Assembly (NCBI RefSeq): GCF_014650555.1
Contig: NZ_BMVE01000007.1
Location: 62,001-126,000, forward strand
DNA: 64,000 nucleotides
Source: Streptomyces goshikiensis
GTDB lineage: Bacteria > Actinomycetota > Actinomycetes > Streptomycetales > Streptomycetaceae
Direction of reading: 5' to 3'
In this document: positions 36,080 to 45,677 of the stretch, in pieces
Numbering within the stretch: position 1 is the stretch's first letter
Layout of the letters: each line of letters begins with the position of its first letter
Translations under genes and position numbers: made by a program
Notes under the pieces: generated by a model
The model's database searches: none
Seen by the model: the letters and a program-made list of their open reading frames with translations, nothing else
What the model was told of the DNA's origin: nothing

Positions 36080-37540
36080 TCAGACCTCGACGCCGCCGCG
36101 CACCGGCTGCCGGGGCGGGGTCAGCGCGATCGGCCGCCGGAAGCCGCCGCCACGGGCGATGTCCTGCACCGTGCGCCGCAGCGCCTCCTGGAAATCGCCC
36201 ATCGTGCGGCGCGCCGCCGGGGTGTCCACGTACAGCGAGTTCATGTGCAGGCCGGCCGCGTCCCGCTGGAACCAGGAACAGGCCCCGTTGGCGCGCGCCG
36301 ACCAGACGTGGGTGGCGGGCCGCCAGTCGCCGTGGCGTTCCGCGCCCGGGACCTTGCGCATGTCGATGTACGAGAAGAAGTTCACCGGGTACGGCCAGGA
36401 CTGGGCGGCGAACTCCTCGGGCGCCAGCAGCTGCCACGCCCGGACGAACGGCACGTCGATGTGGCTGATCATCTCGCTGAATCCGGCCCTGACCCCGGCC
36501 ATGACCTGGCCGAAGTCCCGGCCGGGCGAGGCGTCGAACTCGATCGGCATGGTGTTGACGAACCAGCCCACCGCATGGTTCCAGGGGCCGCGACCGCGCT
36601 CGCTGACCGGCATGAACCCGCGGTACACGCCGGGCCCGCCCGCTTCCCGCAGACAGAACGCGACCGCCGCGAGCACGCCCATGAACGGCTTCCCGTCCAC
36701 CGCGAGACAGGACTTCTCGAACACCTCGGCCTCGGCGGCGTCGAGCAGCTCGGAGGCCTCGTTGACGATCGGGTACATCCGGTCCGGCTCCACGCCGAGG
36801 TCCAGCGGGAAGCGCGGGAAGAACTCGCCGTTGCGCGCGATGAACGACTTCCAGTAGTCGAGGCGTTCGTCGCCCGCGTCGATGGAGAGGTAGCGCCGGC
36901 GCTGCTCGTCGGCGAAGTCGAGGTAACTCGGGGCGGCCGCCGGCAGCCCGGCGTCCAGGCCGCGGCGCAGGGCCTCGTACTCGGTCAGCACCTCGCGGAC
37001 GACGATCGGCATCGACATGCCGTCACAGACGATGTGGTCGAAGGCCAGGTACACCGTCGCCGAGTCCTCGCGCAGGACGGCGCCCATGGTGAACAGCGGC
37101 CAGGACAGCGTGTCGATGCTGCGCGTGAACCGTTCCGTCAGGAAGCCGCGCAAGCCCTCGGAGGTGTCGAAGGAGCCCACGGGCACCGCGTCCAGGGCGA
37201 GTTCGGCGGGTGTGAAGGGTGCGCAGGAGAGCTCACCCGCCAGCCGGCGGAACTCGCAGCGCAGTACCTCGTGCCGCCGGACGAAGGCCAGCAGGGCCTG
37301 GGCCAGCGCCTGTTCGTCGAGCCGGCCGGCCACCTCGAAGGTCACCGCGAGCCAGGACGCGACCGGGTCGCCGGACCCGCGGCTCTCCTCGGCGACGGTG
37401 AAGTGCTTGTCCTGGTTGAAGGACGCCCTCCTGTCCGCCGCCCCGTCCCGGCCACGGGCCCGCGCCGCCGTGGACCGCAACCGCCACTCGACCACCCGTC
37501 CGGGCGCCAAGTGGTGCATCTCCAGAGGAAACTGCCGCAT
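36080..37540 (-). CDS. Stand-alone condensation-domain enzyme
   Basis: A 486-residue protein of the NRPS condensation/acyltransferase superfamily without attached adenylation or carrier domains. The HHxxxDG motif reads DHIVCDG: the catalytic second His and the Asp-Gly are kept while the first His is Asp. The RRHEVLRCEF and VGWFVNTMPIE segments (latch and bridge regions) are typical of the fold. Such free condensation proteins in actinomycetes make esters or amides from carrier-bound acyls (PapA5, free C domains). The adjacent downstream neighbour on the other strand is the sigma factor; on its own strand lie ABC exporter genes, 84 bases upstream. Confidence 0.85.
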   Translation of the reverse strand: MRQFPLEMHHLAPGRVVEWRLRSTAARARGRDGAADRRASFNQDKHFTVAEESRGSGDPVASWLAVTFEVAGRLDEQALAQALLAFVRRHEVLRCEFRRLAGELSCAPFTPAELALDAVPVGSFDTSEGLRGFLTERFTRSIDTLSWPLFTMGAVLREDSATVYLAFDHIVCDGMSMPIVVREVLTEYEALRRGLDAGLPAAAPSYLDFADEQRRRYLSIDAGDERLDYWKSFIARNGEFFPRFPLDLGVEPDRMYPIVNEASELLDAAEAEVFEKSCLAVDGKPFMGVLAAVAFCLREAGGPGVYRGFMPVSERGRGPWNHAVGWFVNTMPIEFDASPGRDFGQVMAGVRAGFSEMISHIDVPFVRAWQLLAPEEFAAQSWPYPVNFFSYIDMRKVPGAERHGDWRPATHVWSARANGACSWFQRDAAGLHMNSLYVDTPAARRTMGDFQEALRRTVQDIARGGGFRRPIALTPPRQPVRGGVEV

Positions 37541-37624
37541 TCCGTCATCCCTTCGCCCCCAGAGTCAACCCCCAGCCCCTAACGACACCCGCAGCACGGA
37601 AGTGACGCCCGGCCCGGAGGGGGC

Positions 37625-38632
37625 CTACCGGGGGCCCGTCCCGTCGGGGTCCCCGGTGGCCTCGGGGCTCTCGGGGTCCTCGGGGTCCTCGGTGGCGTCG
37701 GGGCGGACGGCGATGTGGTCGGAGGCGAGGTCGACGGCGACGCGGTGTTCCATGCCGAGGGCCTGGAGGAACTTGTGGGGGAGCTGGACGCGGCCGGTGC
37801 GGTCGAGCATCACGTACTCGCGTTCGGTGGTGGTCTCCTCGCCGTGTTCGTCGGTGGTGGTGCGGCGCAGGACCTCGCTGCTGGTGCGGCCGTCGCGGAT
37901 GGCGACGGTACGGCGGACCTCGCCGGCGACGAGGGGGTCGTGCGTGACGATGACGACGGTGGCGCCGAGTTCGCGGTTGACGGTGCGGAACGCCTCGAAG
38001 ACGGCGGCGCCGGTCTCGGAGTCGAGTTCGCCGGTGGGTTCGTCGGCGAGCAGGACGGCGGGATCGTTGGCCATGGCGACGGCGATGGCGACGCGCTGCT
38101 GTTGTCCGCCGGAGAGTTCGGCGGGCCGGCGGGCGTGGAGGTCGCCGATGCCGAGGGCGTCGAGGAGCTGGTCGACGCGGGCCGCGTGCGCGCGGGCGGA
38201 CCTGCGGCGGGGGTCCCCCAGCTGCATGGGCAGCGCGATGTTCTGGGCCGTGGTGAGGAAGGGGAGGAGGTTGCGCGCGGTCTGCTGCCAGACGAAGCCG
38301 ACGGCCGAGCGGCGGTAGCGCAGACGCTCCTTGGGCGGCATGTCGAGGAGGTCGTACCCGGCGACGGTGGCCTGGCCGGCGGTGGGGGTGTCGAGGCCGG
38401 CGAGGATGTTGAGCAGGGTGGACTTGCCGCTGCCGGAGGCTCCTACGAGGGCGACGAGATCGCCCTGGCGGACGGTGAGTTCGAGGCCCTGGAGCGCTTG
38501 GACCTCGATGCCGTCGGTGCTGAAGATGCGGACGAGGCGGTCGCAGGTGATGGCGGCGTCGGCGGCGTGGCCGCGCGGGGCGGCCGCGGCGAGGGCCTGG
38601 CGGCGCAGGTCGTCGAGGGTGGGGCTGGTCAT
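37625..38632 (-). CDS. ABC ATPase (MacB/LolD type) with C-terminal AbrB-like domain
   Basis: A 335-residue protein. Residues about 25-245 are an ABC ATPase of the MacB/LolD type: Walker A GASGSGKS (64-71), LSGGQQQR signature, DEPTGELD Walker B. Residues about 275-312 (DRTGRVQLPHKFLQALGM, then AVDLASDHIAVRPD) look like a SpoVT/AbrB swapped-hairpin half, which usually binds DNA. The end is a Pro/Asp/Gly-rich tail. The start overlaps the permease stop (ATGA). A transport ATPase that also carries a DNA-binding-like module is unusual. Confidence 0.85.
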   Translation of the reverse strand: MTSPTLDDLRRQALAAAAPRGHAADAAITCDRLVRIFSTDGIEVQALQGLELTVRQGDLVALVGASGSGKSTLLNILAGLDTPTAGQATVAGYDLLDMPPKERLRYRRSAVGFVWQQTARNLLPFLTTAQNIALPMQLGDPRRRSARAHAARVDQLLDALGIGDLHARRPAELSGGQQQRVAIAVAMANDPAVLLADEPTGELDSETGAAVFEAFRTVNRELGATVVIVTHDPLVAGEVRRTVAIRDGRTSSEVLRRTTTDEHGEETTTEREYVMLDRTGRVQLPHKFLQALGMEHRVAVDLASDHIAVRPDATEDPEDPESPEATGDPDGTGPR

Positions 38633-41409
38633 CGGCTGTCTCCCGCTCGGAGCTCGGTGGTGATCTGGCGCCGTCCGGAGACCGCGGCTTCGGCCAGGAC
38701 GGCGAGGACCGCGAGGGCGGCGAGGGTGAGGGTCTGGGTGGTGAGGGGACGGGGGAGGACGCGCAGGCCGGTGGGGACGGCGGTGCCGACGAGGGCGGAG
38801 AGGTCCACGGCGGGGCCGAGGAGCGCGACGGCGGCCGCGGCGAGCAGGCCTCCGCCGCAGGCTGCGGCGACGGCCTGGGGCAGCGCCTCGGCGAGGATGA
38901 GCGCGATGCCCTGGCGCGGCCGCAGGCCCATGGTCCGCAACCGCGCCAGCGACGCCGCCCGCTCGGGCGCCGCCCGCGCCAGCGTGATCAGCAGAGCCAG
39001 CAGTGCGAAGACGGCCGCGGCGGCGACCGAACCCCAGAAGATCCGGCCCGCCGAAGCCTGGAGCGGATCACGCCCGAGCTCGGCGGCGGTGGCCTCACTG
39101 GTCTGGATCAGCAGGCGCTCGGCGACCGCCGCCGGGACCGTCTCCCGGACGAGCGCCCGCAGCCGGGCGTCCGCGACGGGCCCGAGCCCGAACCAGAGGT
39201 TGGGCTTCGCCGCCCGGGGGACGTGGGCGAGGACGGGGCCGGCGGGCAGCACGATCGTGGCCGCGCCGGCGCCGGGCAGCGCGGGCGTGCCGTCGAACTC
39301 CCCGACGGGCCGCGCCCGTAGCTCCTCGCCGCCGCCGAGCCGTAGCCGGTAGCCGTCCTCGGTGGCCTTCGCCGCCAGGTCCTTGCTGAACAGCGCCGGT
39401 ACCGGGGCGTTCGCCGCCGCCGCGCCGCCCGCGAGCAGTCCCGGATCGAACTGCCCGCGCCCCACGGCCCGGGCCAGCTCCGCGTACGCCACCGGATCCG
39501 CGACGACCACCGTGATCCGCGGGGAACCCTGCCCGCCGGCGCCGAACAGGAACGCCTCGGAGTCCGTCCACACCGGGAGGCCGGTGCGCACCCCGGACAG
39601 AGCGGTGGCCGCCTCCGTCAGCGCCGGCGGCAGCGAGTCCCCGGCGGCCGCGGCGATCCGGGCGTCGCCGCCGACGCTCTGGCGGGCCGCCTGGGCGCGG
39701 GAGCCGTCGACCGCCGTCAGGACGTTCGCCCCGAACCCGGCCGTGGTGACGGCGAGCAGCAGCGCCACCAGCGGCAGTACGGAGGGCCTGCCGCGGCCCC
39801 CGGCGCCCCGGGCGGCGCGCGCCAGGCCCAGGAAGCCGATCACTCCCGACCCCCGCCCGGCGCTCCGGGCCAGGGCCCCCATCAGCGGGGGCTGGATCCT
39901 GGCCAGCAACAGCCCGCCGGACAGCGCCAGCAGCAGCGGCGCCGCGATCAGCAGCGGGTCCACGCTCTGCCCGGCCGGGGCGATCCCGCGCGAGCGGACC
40001 TCGTACACGGCCGCGGCGGTGGCCGTGAAGACGAGCAGTTCCCCGACCAGGCGCCGGCGCGCGGCGGGCCGCCCGCGCCGGGGGGACAGCAGCACCAGCG
40101 CGCGTACGGGAAACGCGAGCAGCGCGAACAGCGTGATGGCGGCGGCCGCGAGGAGCGCGGGCGCCAGCCGCGGCGTCGGCAGCAGCGACACCGCGAGCGC
40201 GGTCGCGAGCAGCGCGCCCGGCAGTACGGTCACGGCGCTCTCGCCGAGGAGCCTGCGCAGGATCTCGGGGCGCGAGCCGCCGCGCGCCAGCAGCAGCACC
40301 AGCTCGGTCTCGCGCCGGTCCCCGGTGAGCGCGGCGGCCAGGCAGAACACCACCAGGGCCACCCCGGCGACCCCGGCCGGACCGATCGCGGTGAGCGGCG
40401 CGGCGGCCTGCCGGCGCGCCTCGGCCTCCTCGAAGAGGGCCGGCAGCCGGGAGCTGATCCGCAGGTCGTTGCGGTTGGAGTCCTGCATCAGCTGCGTGGC
40501 GGTGGGACCGGACACGTACGCGGCGACCTGCCGCCGGGTCTCGGGCAGCTCGTGGACGTGCAGGCTCCCGGTGTCCACCGGGAGCCGCCAGAAGTCCGTG
40601 GCGCCGCCGCCCCATTGGACCAGCTGCTCCAGCCCGCCGGCGCCGACGAGGGCGAAGGTCTGCCAGTAGTTCTTGGGCAGCTTGGCCGGGTACACCCGCA
40701 GGCAGGCGTGGGTGACGCAGGGCAGGTCGCCCCAGTACGGATCGGCCTCGTCGGCCGCCTCGTACAGGCCGACCACCTCGGCGGAGGCCGCTCCGGTCAC
40801 GGAGGGGGCCGCGTTCAGCACCGTGCCGACGCGGACGTTCAGCGTTTCGGCCGCGCGGTGCGACAGCGCGACCTCGACCGGTTTCCCGGGCGCCGCGCCG
40901 TCCGGCCAGCGGCCGGCGGCGAGCCTGGTGTGCTCGGGCGCCTGCTTGAGGTAGCCGAGGCCGAGGGCGACCGGTACCGCCTCGGGCTGGGGGAGTTCGG
41001 GGTTGGTGAGCGAGCGGGTCTTGAGCCCGAGCGAGCCGTGCACCTCGGCGCCGGGAACGAGGCCGAACCCGTCTCCCGTCCTCGCCCGCAGCACGTCCAG
41101 TACGGAGTCCAGTTCCCCGGCGGAGCGGCCGGCGGGCCGGGGGCCGGCGGTGGCGTACAGGCTCGCCGCCGTGGGTCCCTTGTCCGTCAGGTAGTCGCGC
41201 AGGGCCTGGTCGGCGCCCCGGTCCAGGGCGCGCGGCAGGCCGGCGGCCAGGAGGACGGCGACGAAGGCGAGGGCGGCGGCGAGCAGCGAGGCCGTCGGGG
41301 TCGCCCGCAGCCGGGTGCGCACCCAGGGCGTGGGGCGGTTCCGCCGGGGCGGGACGGGGCCGGGCGGCGGAACGGTGCCGGGCGGCGGGCCGGGCGGCGG
41401 GCTGGTCAC
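38629..41409 (-). CDS. Large FtsX-like ABC permease
   Basis: A 926-residue membrane protein from GTG 41409, which overlaps the stop of the preceding permease (GTGA). The N-terminus is Pro-rich and is followed by a membrane helix (LLAAALAFVAVLLAAG), a large external domain, and several membrane helices near 390-560 and the C-terminus (AVFALLALLITLARAAPERAASLARLRTMGLRPRQGIALIL is the typical MacB/FtsX coupling region). This is the MacB/FtsX permease class that works with LolD-type ATPases in mechanotransmission or export. It is coupled to the ATPase-AbrB gene by an ATGA overlap. Confidence 0.88.
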   Translation of the reverse strand: MTSPPPGPPPGTVPPPGPVPPRRNRPTPWVRTRLRATPTASLLAAALAFVAVLLAAGLPRALDRGADQALRDYLTDKGPTAASLYATAGPRPAGRSAGELDSVLDVLRARTGDGFGLVPGAEVHGSLGLKTRSLTNPELPQPEAVPVALGLGYLKQAPEHTRLAAGRWPDGAAPGKPVEVALSHRAAETLNVRVGTVLNAAPSVTGAASAEVVGLYEAADEADPYWGDLPCVTHACLRVYPAKLPKNYWQTFALVGAGGLEQLVQWGGGATDFWRLPVDTGSLHVHELPETRRQVAAYVSGPTATQLMQDSNRNDLRISSRLPALFEEAEARRQAAAPLTAIGPAGVAGVALVVFCLAAALTGDRRETELVLLLARGGSRPEILRRLLGESAVTVLPGALLATALAVSLLPTPRLAPALLAAAAITLFALLAFPVRALVLLSPRRGRPAARRRLVGELLVFTATAAAVYEVRSRGIAPAGQSVDPLLIAAPLLLALSGGLLLARIQPPLMGALARSAGRGSGVIGFLGLARAARGAGGRGRPSVLPLVALLLAVTTAGFGANVLTAVDGSRAQAARQSVGGDARIAAAAGDSLPPALTEAATALSGVRTGLPVWTDSEAFLFGAGGQGSPRITVVVADPVAYAELARAVGRGQFDPGLLAGGAAAANAPVPALFSKDLAAKATEDGYRLRLGGGEELRARPVGEFDGTPALPGAGAATIVLPAGPVLAHVPRAAKPNLWFGLGPVADARLRALVRETVPAAVAERLLIQTSEATAAELGRDPLQASAGRIFWGSVAAAAVFALLALLITLARAAPERAASLARLRTMGLRPRQGIALILAEALPQAVAAACGGGLLAAAAVALLGPAVDLSALVGTAVPTGLRVLPRPLTTQTLTLAALAVLAVLAEAAVSGRRQITTELRAGDSR

Positions 41410-44400
41410 ATCTCCTCCACGTGCCGCAGCCGGGCGGCTGTGTTCATGACGTTCCTGTTCCTCGTGCTGCCGAGCACCGCCGACAGCAGCGGTACCGCGG
41501 CGATGGCGGCGGTCAGCAGTAACGTTTCCCCGGCCGGCAGGTCCACCAGTACCTCCGGCACCGGACGGCGCGCGGCGGGGGTCAGCACCACCAGCGGGAC
41601 CACCAGGTGCACGATGGCCGCGCCCAGTGCCAGCCCGACCCCGGCCCCGAGACCGACCAGCACACCGCTCTCGGCGGCGGCCGTCCGGGCCAGGTCCCGC
41701 CGGGGCGCCCCGAGCGCCAGCAGGATGGCGAACTCGCGGCCCCGCTCGCGCGCCGCGGCCGCCGCCGAGGCGGCGAACCCGATCGCGGCGAGCACCGCGC
41801 AGGCCAGCGCGAGCGCCGCCAGCGCCGCCTGCGGGCCCGCGCTCAGCGGGTCGTCCAGCAGCCCGGCGGCGACCTCCTCGCGCAGCTCCACCCGCTGGGT
41901 GCGGGCCCCGGCGCGCAGTTCGGCGGCGGCCTCGGCGGGAGCGCGGTCGTGGGCGGACGCGGCCGGCAGCCACCACTCGTCGGGCGGGGGCAGCTCCAGC
42001 CCGCCGCGCGCGGCCAGCAGCCGCCCGGCGGTGGCGGCGTCGACGGCCACGGCGGTGTCCCCGGCCGTGGGCAGCGAACCCACGGCGGCGGTGATCCTCA
42101 CCGGTACGGAGGTGCCCGCCAGGGTGACGGGCACGACATCGCCGACCTTGGCATCGACGGCGTCGAGGTAGGCGTGCGTGGCGATCCCGGGGACGTCGGC
42201 GGCGCCGGCCCCGCCGGTGGTCACCGCGACCTCGGAGCCGGCCCCGCCGTTGTACCCCAGCCGCAGCAGCGGCGGGGCGCCACCGGAGGCGTCCTGACGG
42301 TCCTGGTCGTCCGGCAGCAGGAGCCCGTTGGGAGAGGCGCCGCTGCCGCTCCGGGCCGGGGCCGACAGGGTCCAGGCGGGCGCGGTGACCCGGAGCGGAA
42401 CCGCCGGGCCGGACCCGTCGCGCGCGACGGAGATCCCGCGCACGGCCAGCTGACCGGCGTTGCCCGAGGAGGTGCTGTGGGAGACCAGCACCCCGGCGAT
42501 GCTCAGGGGCGGCGCCGCGGACCCGACCGGGGCGTCGACCAGCGCGCCGACGTTGAACGCCGCGGTGGCGTCGCCGCTGTCCGGGAGACGGACCATCGGC
42601 AACTGGTAGGTCAGCCCGAACCGGTCGCGCAGCAACAGGCCGAGGCGGGGACCGCTCCCGTCACCGGTGCGCTGGACCGTCACGTCGAGATCGATGCGGC
42701 GCGGGGCCCCGGGCAGCGGGATGCCGGCCGAGCCGGGGGAGCCGGCGGTGTCCGCCGCGAGGGGGGAGAACAGCTCCTTCATCGGCCGGCCGTCCCTCAA
42801 GTCCTCGCGCAGCGGCACCCGTTCGGCGACGGCGGCGGCGTCCAGCGCCAGCAGCTGCCCGGCCTTCCCGTCCGGCAGGTCCTGCCGGGACCGGATCACG
42901 GGGAGCACCCGCTCACCGCCGGGCAGCGCCGCGTACCGGCCGCCCCGGCCCAGCGGAGCCAGCTCGCTCTCGGAGATCCGCAGGCCCCCGGCGGTGGCGA
43001 AATCGGCCTGGTCGCGCTGGGATCCGGACCACGCCGTGTGCTGCCCCAGCGCCAGGACGCCACTGGAGACGGCCAGGACCAGCAGCAGCACGGGCCCGGT
43101 GGCCCGCCCCGGCCGGCGGGCCAGCTGCCAGCCCGCCAGCGCCGGGCCCAGCCCGCGCCCGCGGGCCGCGATCCGCCCGCCCAGCCGCGCCGCGAACGGC
43201 AGCAGCCGCAGGACCAGCAGGGTGCCCGCGCACAGCGCCAGCGTCGGCGCCGCGACCAGCACCGGATCCACCCCCAGGCGCCCCGCTCCACCGGCCGGAA
43301 CGCCGCCCTCCCCGCTGTACCGGTCGAGCTGGCGGTACGCGAGGAACGCGAGCGCCACCAGCGCGAGGTCCGCGCCGGACCGGGCCGCGCTCCCCACCAG
43401 CGCCTGCCGGCGCCCGGCCAGGCGCAGGGCCCCCGCCGTCGCCCCGCGCAGTACGGACGGCAGCGTCGTCAGCAGCACGCACACCAGCGCGCAGCCCGCC
43501 GCGACCGGCCACAGCAGCCAGGTCCCCGACGTGTCGCCCAGCGGCACCCGGGCCAGCGGGCCCACCCGGCCCAGCAGCCCGAGCAGCGGCGGGGTGAACA
43601 GCGGCGCGAGGACGGCGGCGGGCAGGGCCAGCAGCACCGACTCGGTCGCGGTGAGCGCCCCGAGCCGGCGGCGCGAGGCGCCGCGCGCCGTGAGCAGCAC
43701 CCGCTCGAACTCCTGGCGCTCCGTGAGTAGATGAGCCACCAGAAGCAGCGCCGCCGAGGCCAGTACCGCCAGTTGCAGCGCGCCGACCAGCAGGCTGGAC
43801 CGGGCGACCACCTGCCCCGACTCCAACGCAGCCAGGAATTCAGGCAGTTCGGTCTGCGACTGGAGCGCCGACGAGGTCTGGAGCCCGGCCTGCAGACCCG
43901 TCGCGCGCTCCCGCATCGCCGCCGCCTCCGCGGGCCGCAGGCCGTCGAGATCCGGCGTCAGCAGGGAACTCCGGCCGTTCTGCGGCAGCCCGCCCGAGGT
44001 GAACACGGAATCGTCCACGAGCAGCGGGCCGTACGTGGTGAACGCGCCGACCCGCATCTCCCGGCCGCCCAGCGGATCGAGCCGCCAGTACGGGGCGTCG
44101 GGCTCGGCCGCCCGGTACACGCCGGTCACCAGCACCGTCAGCGGCGGCCCGCCGAACCGGTCGTCGAGCCGGACCTCGGCGGGCAGCGCGCCCGCCGTCA
44201 GGCCGAGCCGGGCCAGCGTCGTCTGCGGAACGGCCAGCTGGATCCGGCCGTCCGCGCCCGCCGCCGGCTTCGGCAGCCGGCCCGCGACGAGCCGTACCCG
44301 CCCGGGGTCGAGGGCCGCCAGCACGGTCAGGTCGGCGTCCTTGCCCGGGGCGTGCTCGCCGGGCAGCCCGTACGAACGGCTGCGCGCCAGGCTCTCGATC

Positions 44401-44672
44401 CCGACCCGCCGGTCGCCGAACAGGTCGGCCGCGAAGGTCCGTACGGCCCGGTCGTCCTTGGCGCGCGCCGACTGCGGACGGTCACCGGTGACCACGACCG
44501 CACTGCGCGCCCGCCCCGGTCCCTGGAGCGCCTGGCGCAGCCCGGCCTCGCCCACGGTCCGGGTGAACGCGAGCAGCGCGGTCAGCACGGTGGTGGTGAT
44601 GAGCGCGGTCAGCAGCACCGCGGCGGCGAGCGGCCACCGCCCGCGCAACCGGCGCACGACGAAGCCGATCAT
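41406..44672 (-). CDS. Large FtsX-like ABC permease
   Basis: A 1088-residue membrane protein and the second permease of the system. It starts MIGFVVRRLRGRWPLAAAV, followed by an external domain (about 50-290), a cluster of membrane helices (about 290-530), a second external domain, and a C-terminal FtsX region (AREREFAILLALGAPRRDLARTA-type). GGGAGGG precedes the start. The adjacent permease and this one form a pair, and ATPases are encoded on either side. Such pairs of giant permeases export or move lipoproteins or peptides; the cargo is not known. Confidence 0.88.
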   Translation of the reverse strand: MIGFVVRRLRGRWPLAAAVLLTALITTTVLTALLAFTRTVGEAGLRQALQGPGRARSAVVVTGDRPQSARAKDDRAVRTFAADLFGDRRVGIESLARSRSYGLPGEHAPGKDADLTVLAALDPGRVRLVAGRLPKPAAGADGRIQLAVPQTTLARLGLTAGALPAEVRLDDRFGGPPLTVLVTGVYRAAEPDAPYWRLDPLGGREMRVGAFTTYGPLLVDDSVFTSGGLPQNGRSSLLTPDLDGLRPAEAAAMRERATGLQAGLQTSSALQSQTELPEFLAALESGQVVARSSLLVGALQLAVLASAALLLVAHLLTERQEFERVLLTARGASRRRLGALTATESVLLALPAAVLAPLFTPPLLGLLGRVGPLARVPLGDTSGTWLLWPVAAGCALVCVLLTTLPSVLRGATAGALRLAGRRQALVGSAARSGADLALVALAFLAYRQLDRYSGEGGVPAGGAGRLGVDPVLVAAPTLALCAGTLLVLRLLPFAARLGGRIAARGRGLGPALAGWQLARRPGRATGPVLLLVLAVSSGVLALGQHTAWSGSQRDQADFATAGGLRISESELAPLGRGGRYAALPGGERVLPVIRSRQDLPDGKAGQLLALDAAAVAERVPLREDLRDGRPMKELFSPLAADTAGSPGSAGIPLPGAPRRIDLDVTVQRTGDGSGPRLGLLLRDRFGLTYQLPMVRLPDSGDATAAFNVGALVDAPVGSAAPPLSIAGVLVSHSTSSGNAGQLAVRGISVARDGSGPAVPLRVTAPAWTLSAPARSGSGASPNGLLLPDDQDRQDASGGAPPLLRLGYNGGAGSEVAVTTGGAGAADVPGIATHAYLDAVDAKVGDVVPVTLAGTSVPVRITAAVGSLPTAGDTAVAVDAATAGRLLAARGGLELPPPDEWWLPAASAHDRAPAEAAAELRAGARTQRVELREEVAAGLLDDPLSAGPQAALAALALACAVLAAIGFAASAAAAARERGREFAILLALGAPRRDLARTAAAESGVLVGLGAGVGLALGAAIVHLVVPLVVLTPAARRPVPEVLVDLPAGETLLLTAAIAAVPLLSAVLGSTRNRNVMNTAARLRHVEEM

Positions 44673-44840
44673 CTGTTCTTGCCCTCCCCGATCCGGACCT
44701 TTGGCACCGGATAGCGGACGATGCTGTCAGACGGAAAAGGGCAAGGGAAGGGCCTCGCGGGCAGGATGTGCATGATGAGCACATTCGAAAAAGCAGTGTG
44801 CCGGGGGGAATTGACCGGCCGAATCGAGGGGGATTCCAGC

Positions 44841-45560
44841 ATGACGCGACAGCTGACCACGACCCTGGACCCGACCCTGGCCCCGATGGTGGTCGCCGAG
44901 GATCTGCACCGCAGTTTCGGTACCGGAGAACGGGCCGTTCACGCCCTGCGCGGAGTCTCTTTCGAAATTCGCCGCGGCGAACTCACCGCCCTTAAAGGAC
45001 GTTCCGGTTCCGGAAAGACCACGCTCCTCAACCTGGTCGGCGGACTCGATTCCCCGACCCGCGGCAGCGTCACGCTCGACGGCACCGACCTGGCCGGACT
45101 GGACGAGAAGGGACTGCTCGCGATGCGGCGCGACCGCATCGGCTTCGTCTTCCAGTCGTTCGGCCTGATCCCCGTCCTCACCGCCGCCGAGAACGTGGGC
45201 GTCCCGATGCGGATGCGCAAGGTCGCGGCCGCGCGGCGCGAGGAGCGGGTCCGCACCCTGCTGGCCCTGGTCGGCCTCGCCGACCACGCGGAGCAGCGGC
45301 CCGGCGAACTCTCCGGCGGACAGCAGCAGCGCGTCGCCGTCGCCCGGGCGCTGGCCAACGACCCGGCGCTGATCATCGCGGACGAGCCCACCGGGCAGCT
45401 CGACTCCGAGACGGGACGCTCGATCATGCGGCTGCTGAGGGCGGTGGTGCGGAGCGAGGGAGTGACCGTACTCGTCGCCACGCACGACCCGGCCCTGATG
45501 GAACTCGCCGACCGGGTGGTGGAACTGCGCGACGGCCGCGTCGTGGAGCCGGCGGAGTAG
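44841..45560 (+). CDS. ABC ATPase (LolD/MacB type), divergent from the permeases
   Basis: 239 residues from the ATG 44841 (GAGGGGGA upstream). Walker A GRSGSGKT, LSGGQQQR, Walker B DEPTGQLD and the H-loop THDP are present; the FVFQSFGLIPVLTAAEN region is of the LolD class. It is transcribed away from the permeases, so the window has two ATPases flanking two FtsX-type permeases. It may be the cognate ATPase of one of them. Starts further upstream exist but lack conserved sequence. Confidence 0.92.
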   Translation: MTRQLTTTLDPTLAPMVVAEDLHRSFGTGERAVHALRGVSFEIRRGELTALKGRSGSGKTTLLNLVGGLDSPTRGSVTLDGTDLAGLDEKGLLAMRRDRIGFVFQSFGLIPVLTAAENVGVPMRMRKVAAARREERVRTLLALVGLADHAEQRPGELSGGQQQRVAVARALANDPALIIADEPTGQLDSETGRSIMRLLRAVVRSEGVTVLVATHDPALMELADRVVELRDGRVVEPAE

Positions 45561-45677
45561 CCCCCGACGCGGTGGCCTCCGTACGCAACCCGGCGAAACC
45601 CACGGCGAAGCAGGATTCCGCTTCGGGTCCGCAGCCGCACCCGGAGCCGGACCCCGGGCCGCGACGGGTTCAGGGGC

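Noticed and set aside
45606..45625. Weak inverted repeat CGAAGC...GCTTCG between the ABC ATPase and nSTAND genes
   Set aside because: Six-base arms only; not convincing as a terminator.
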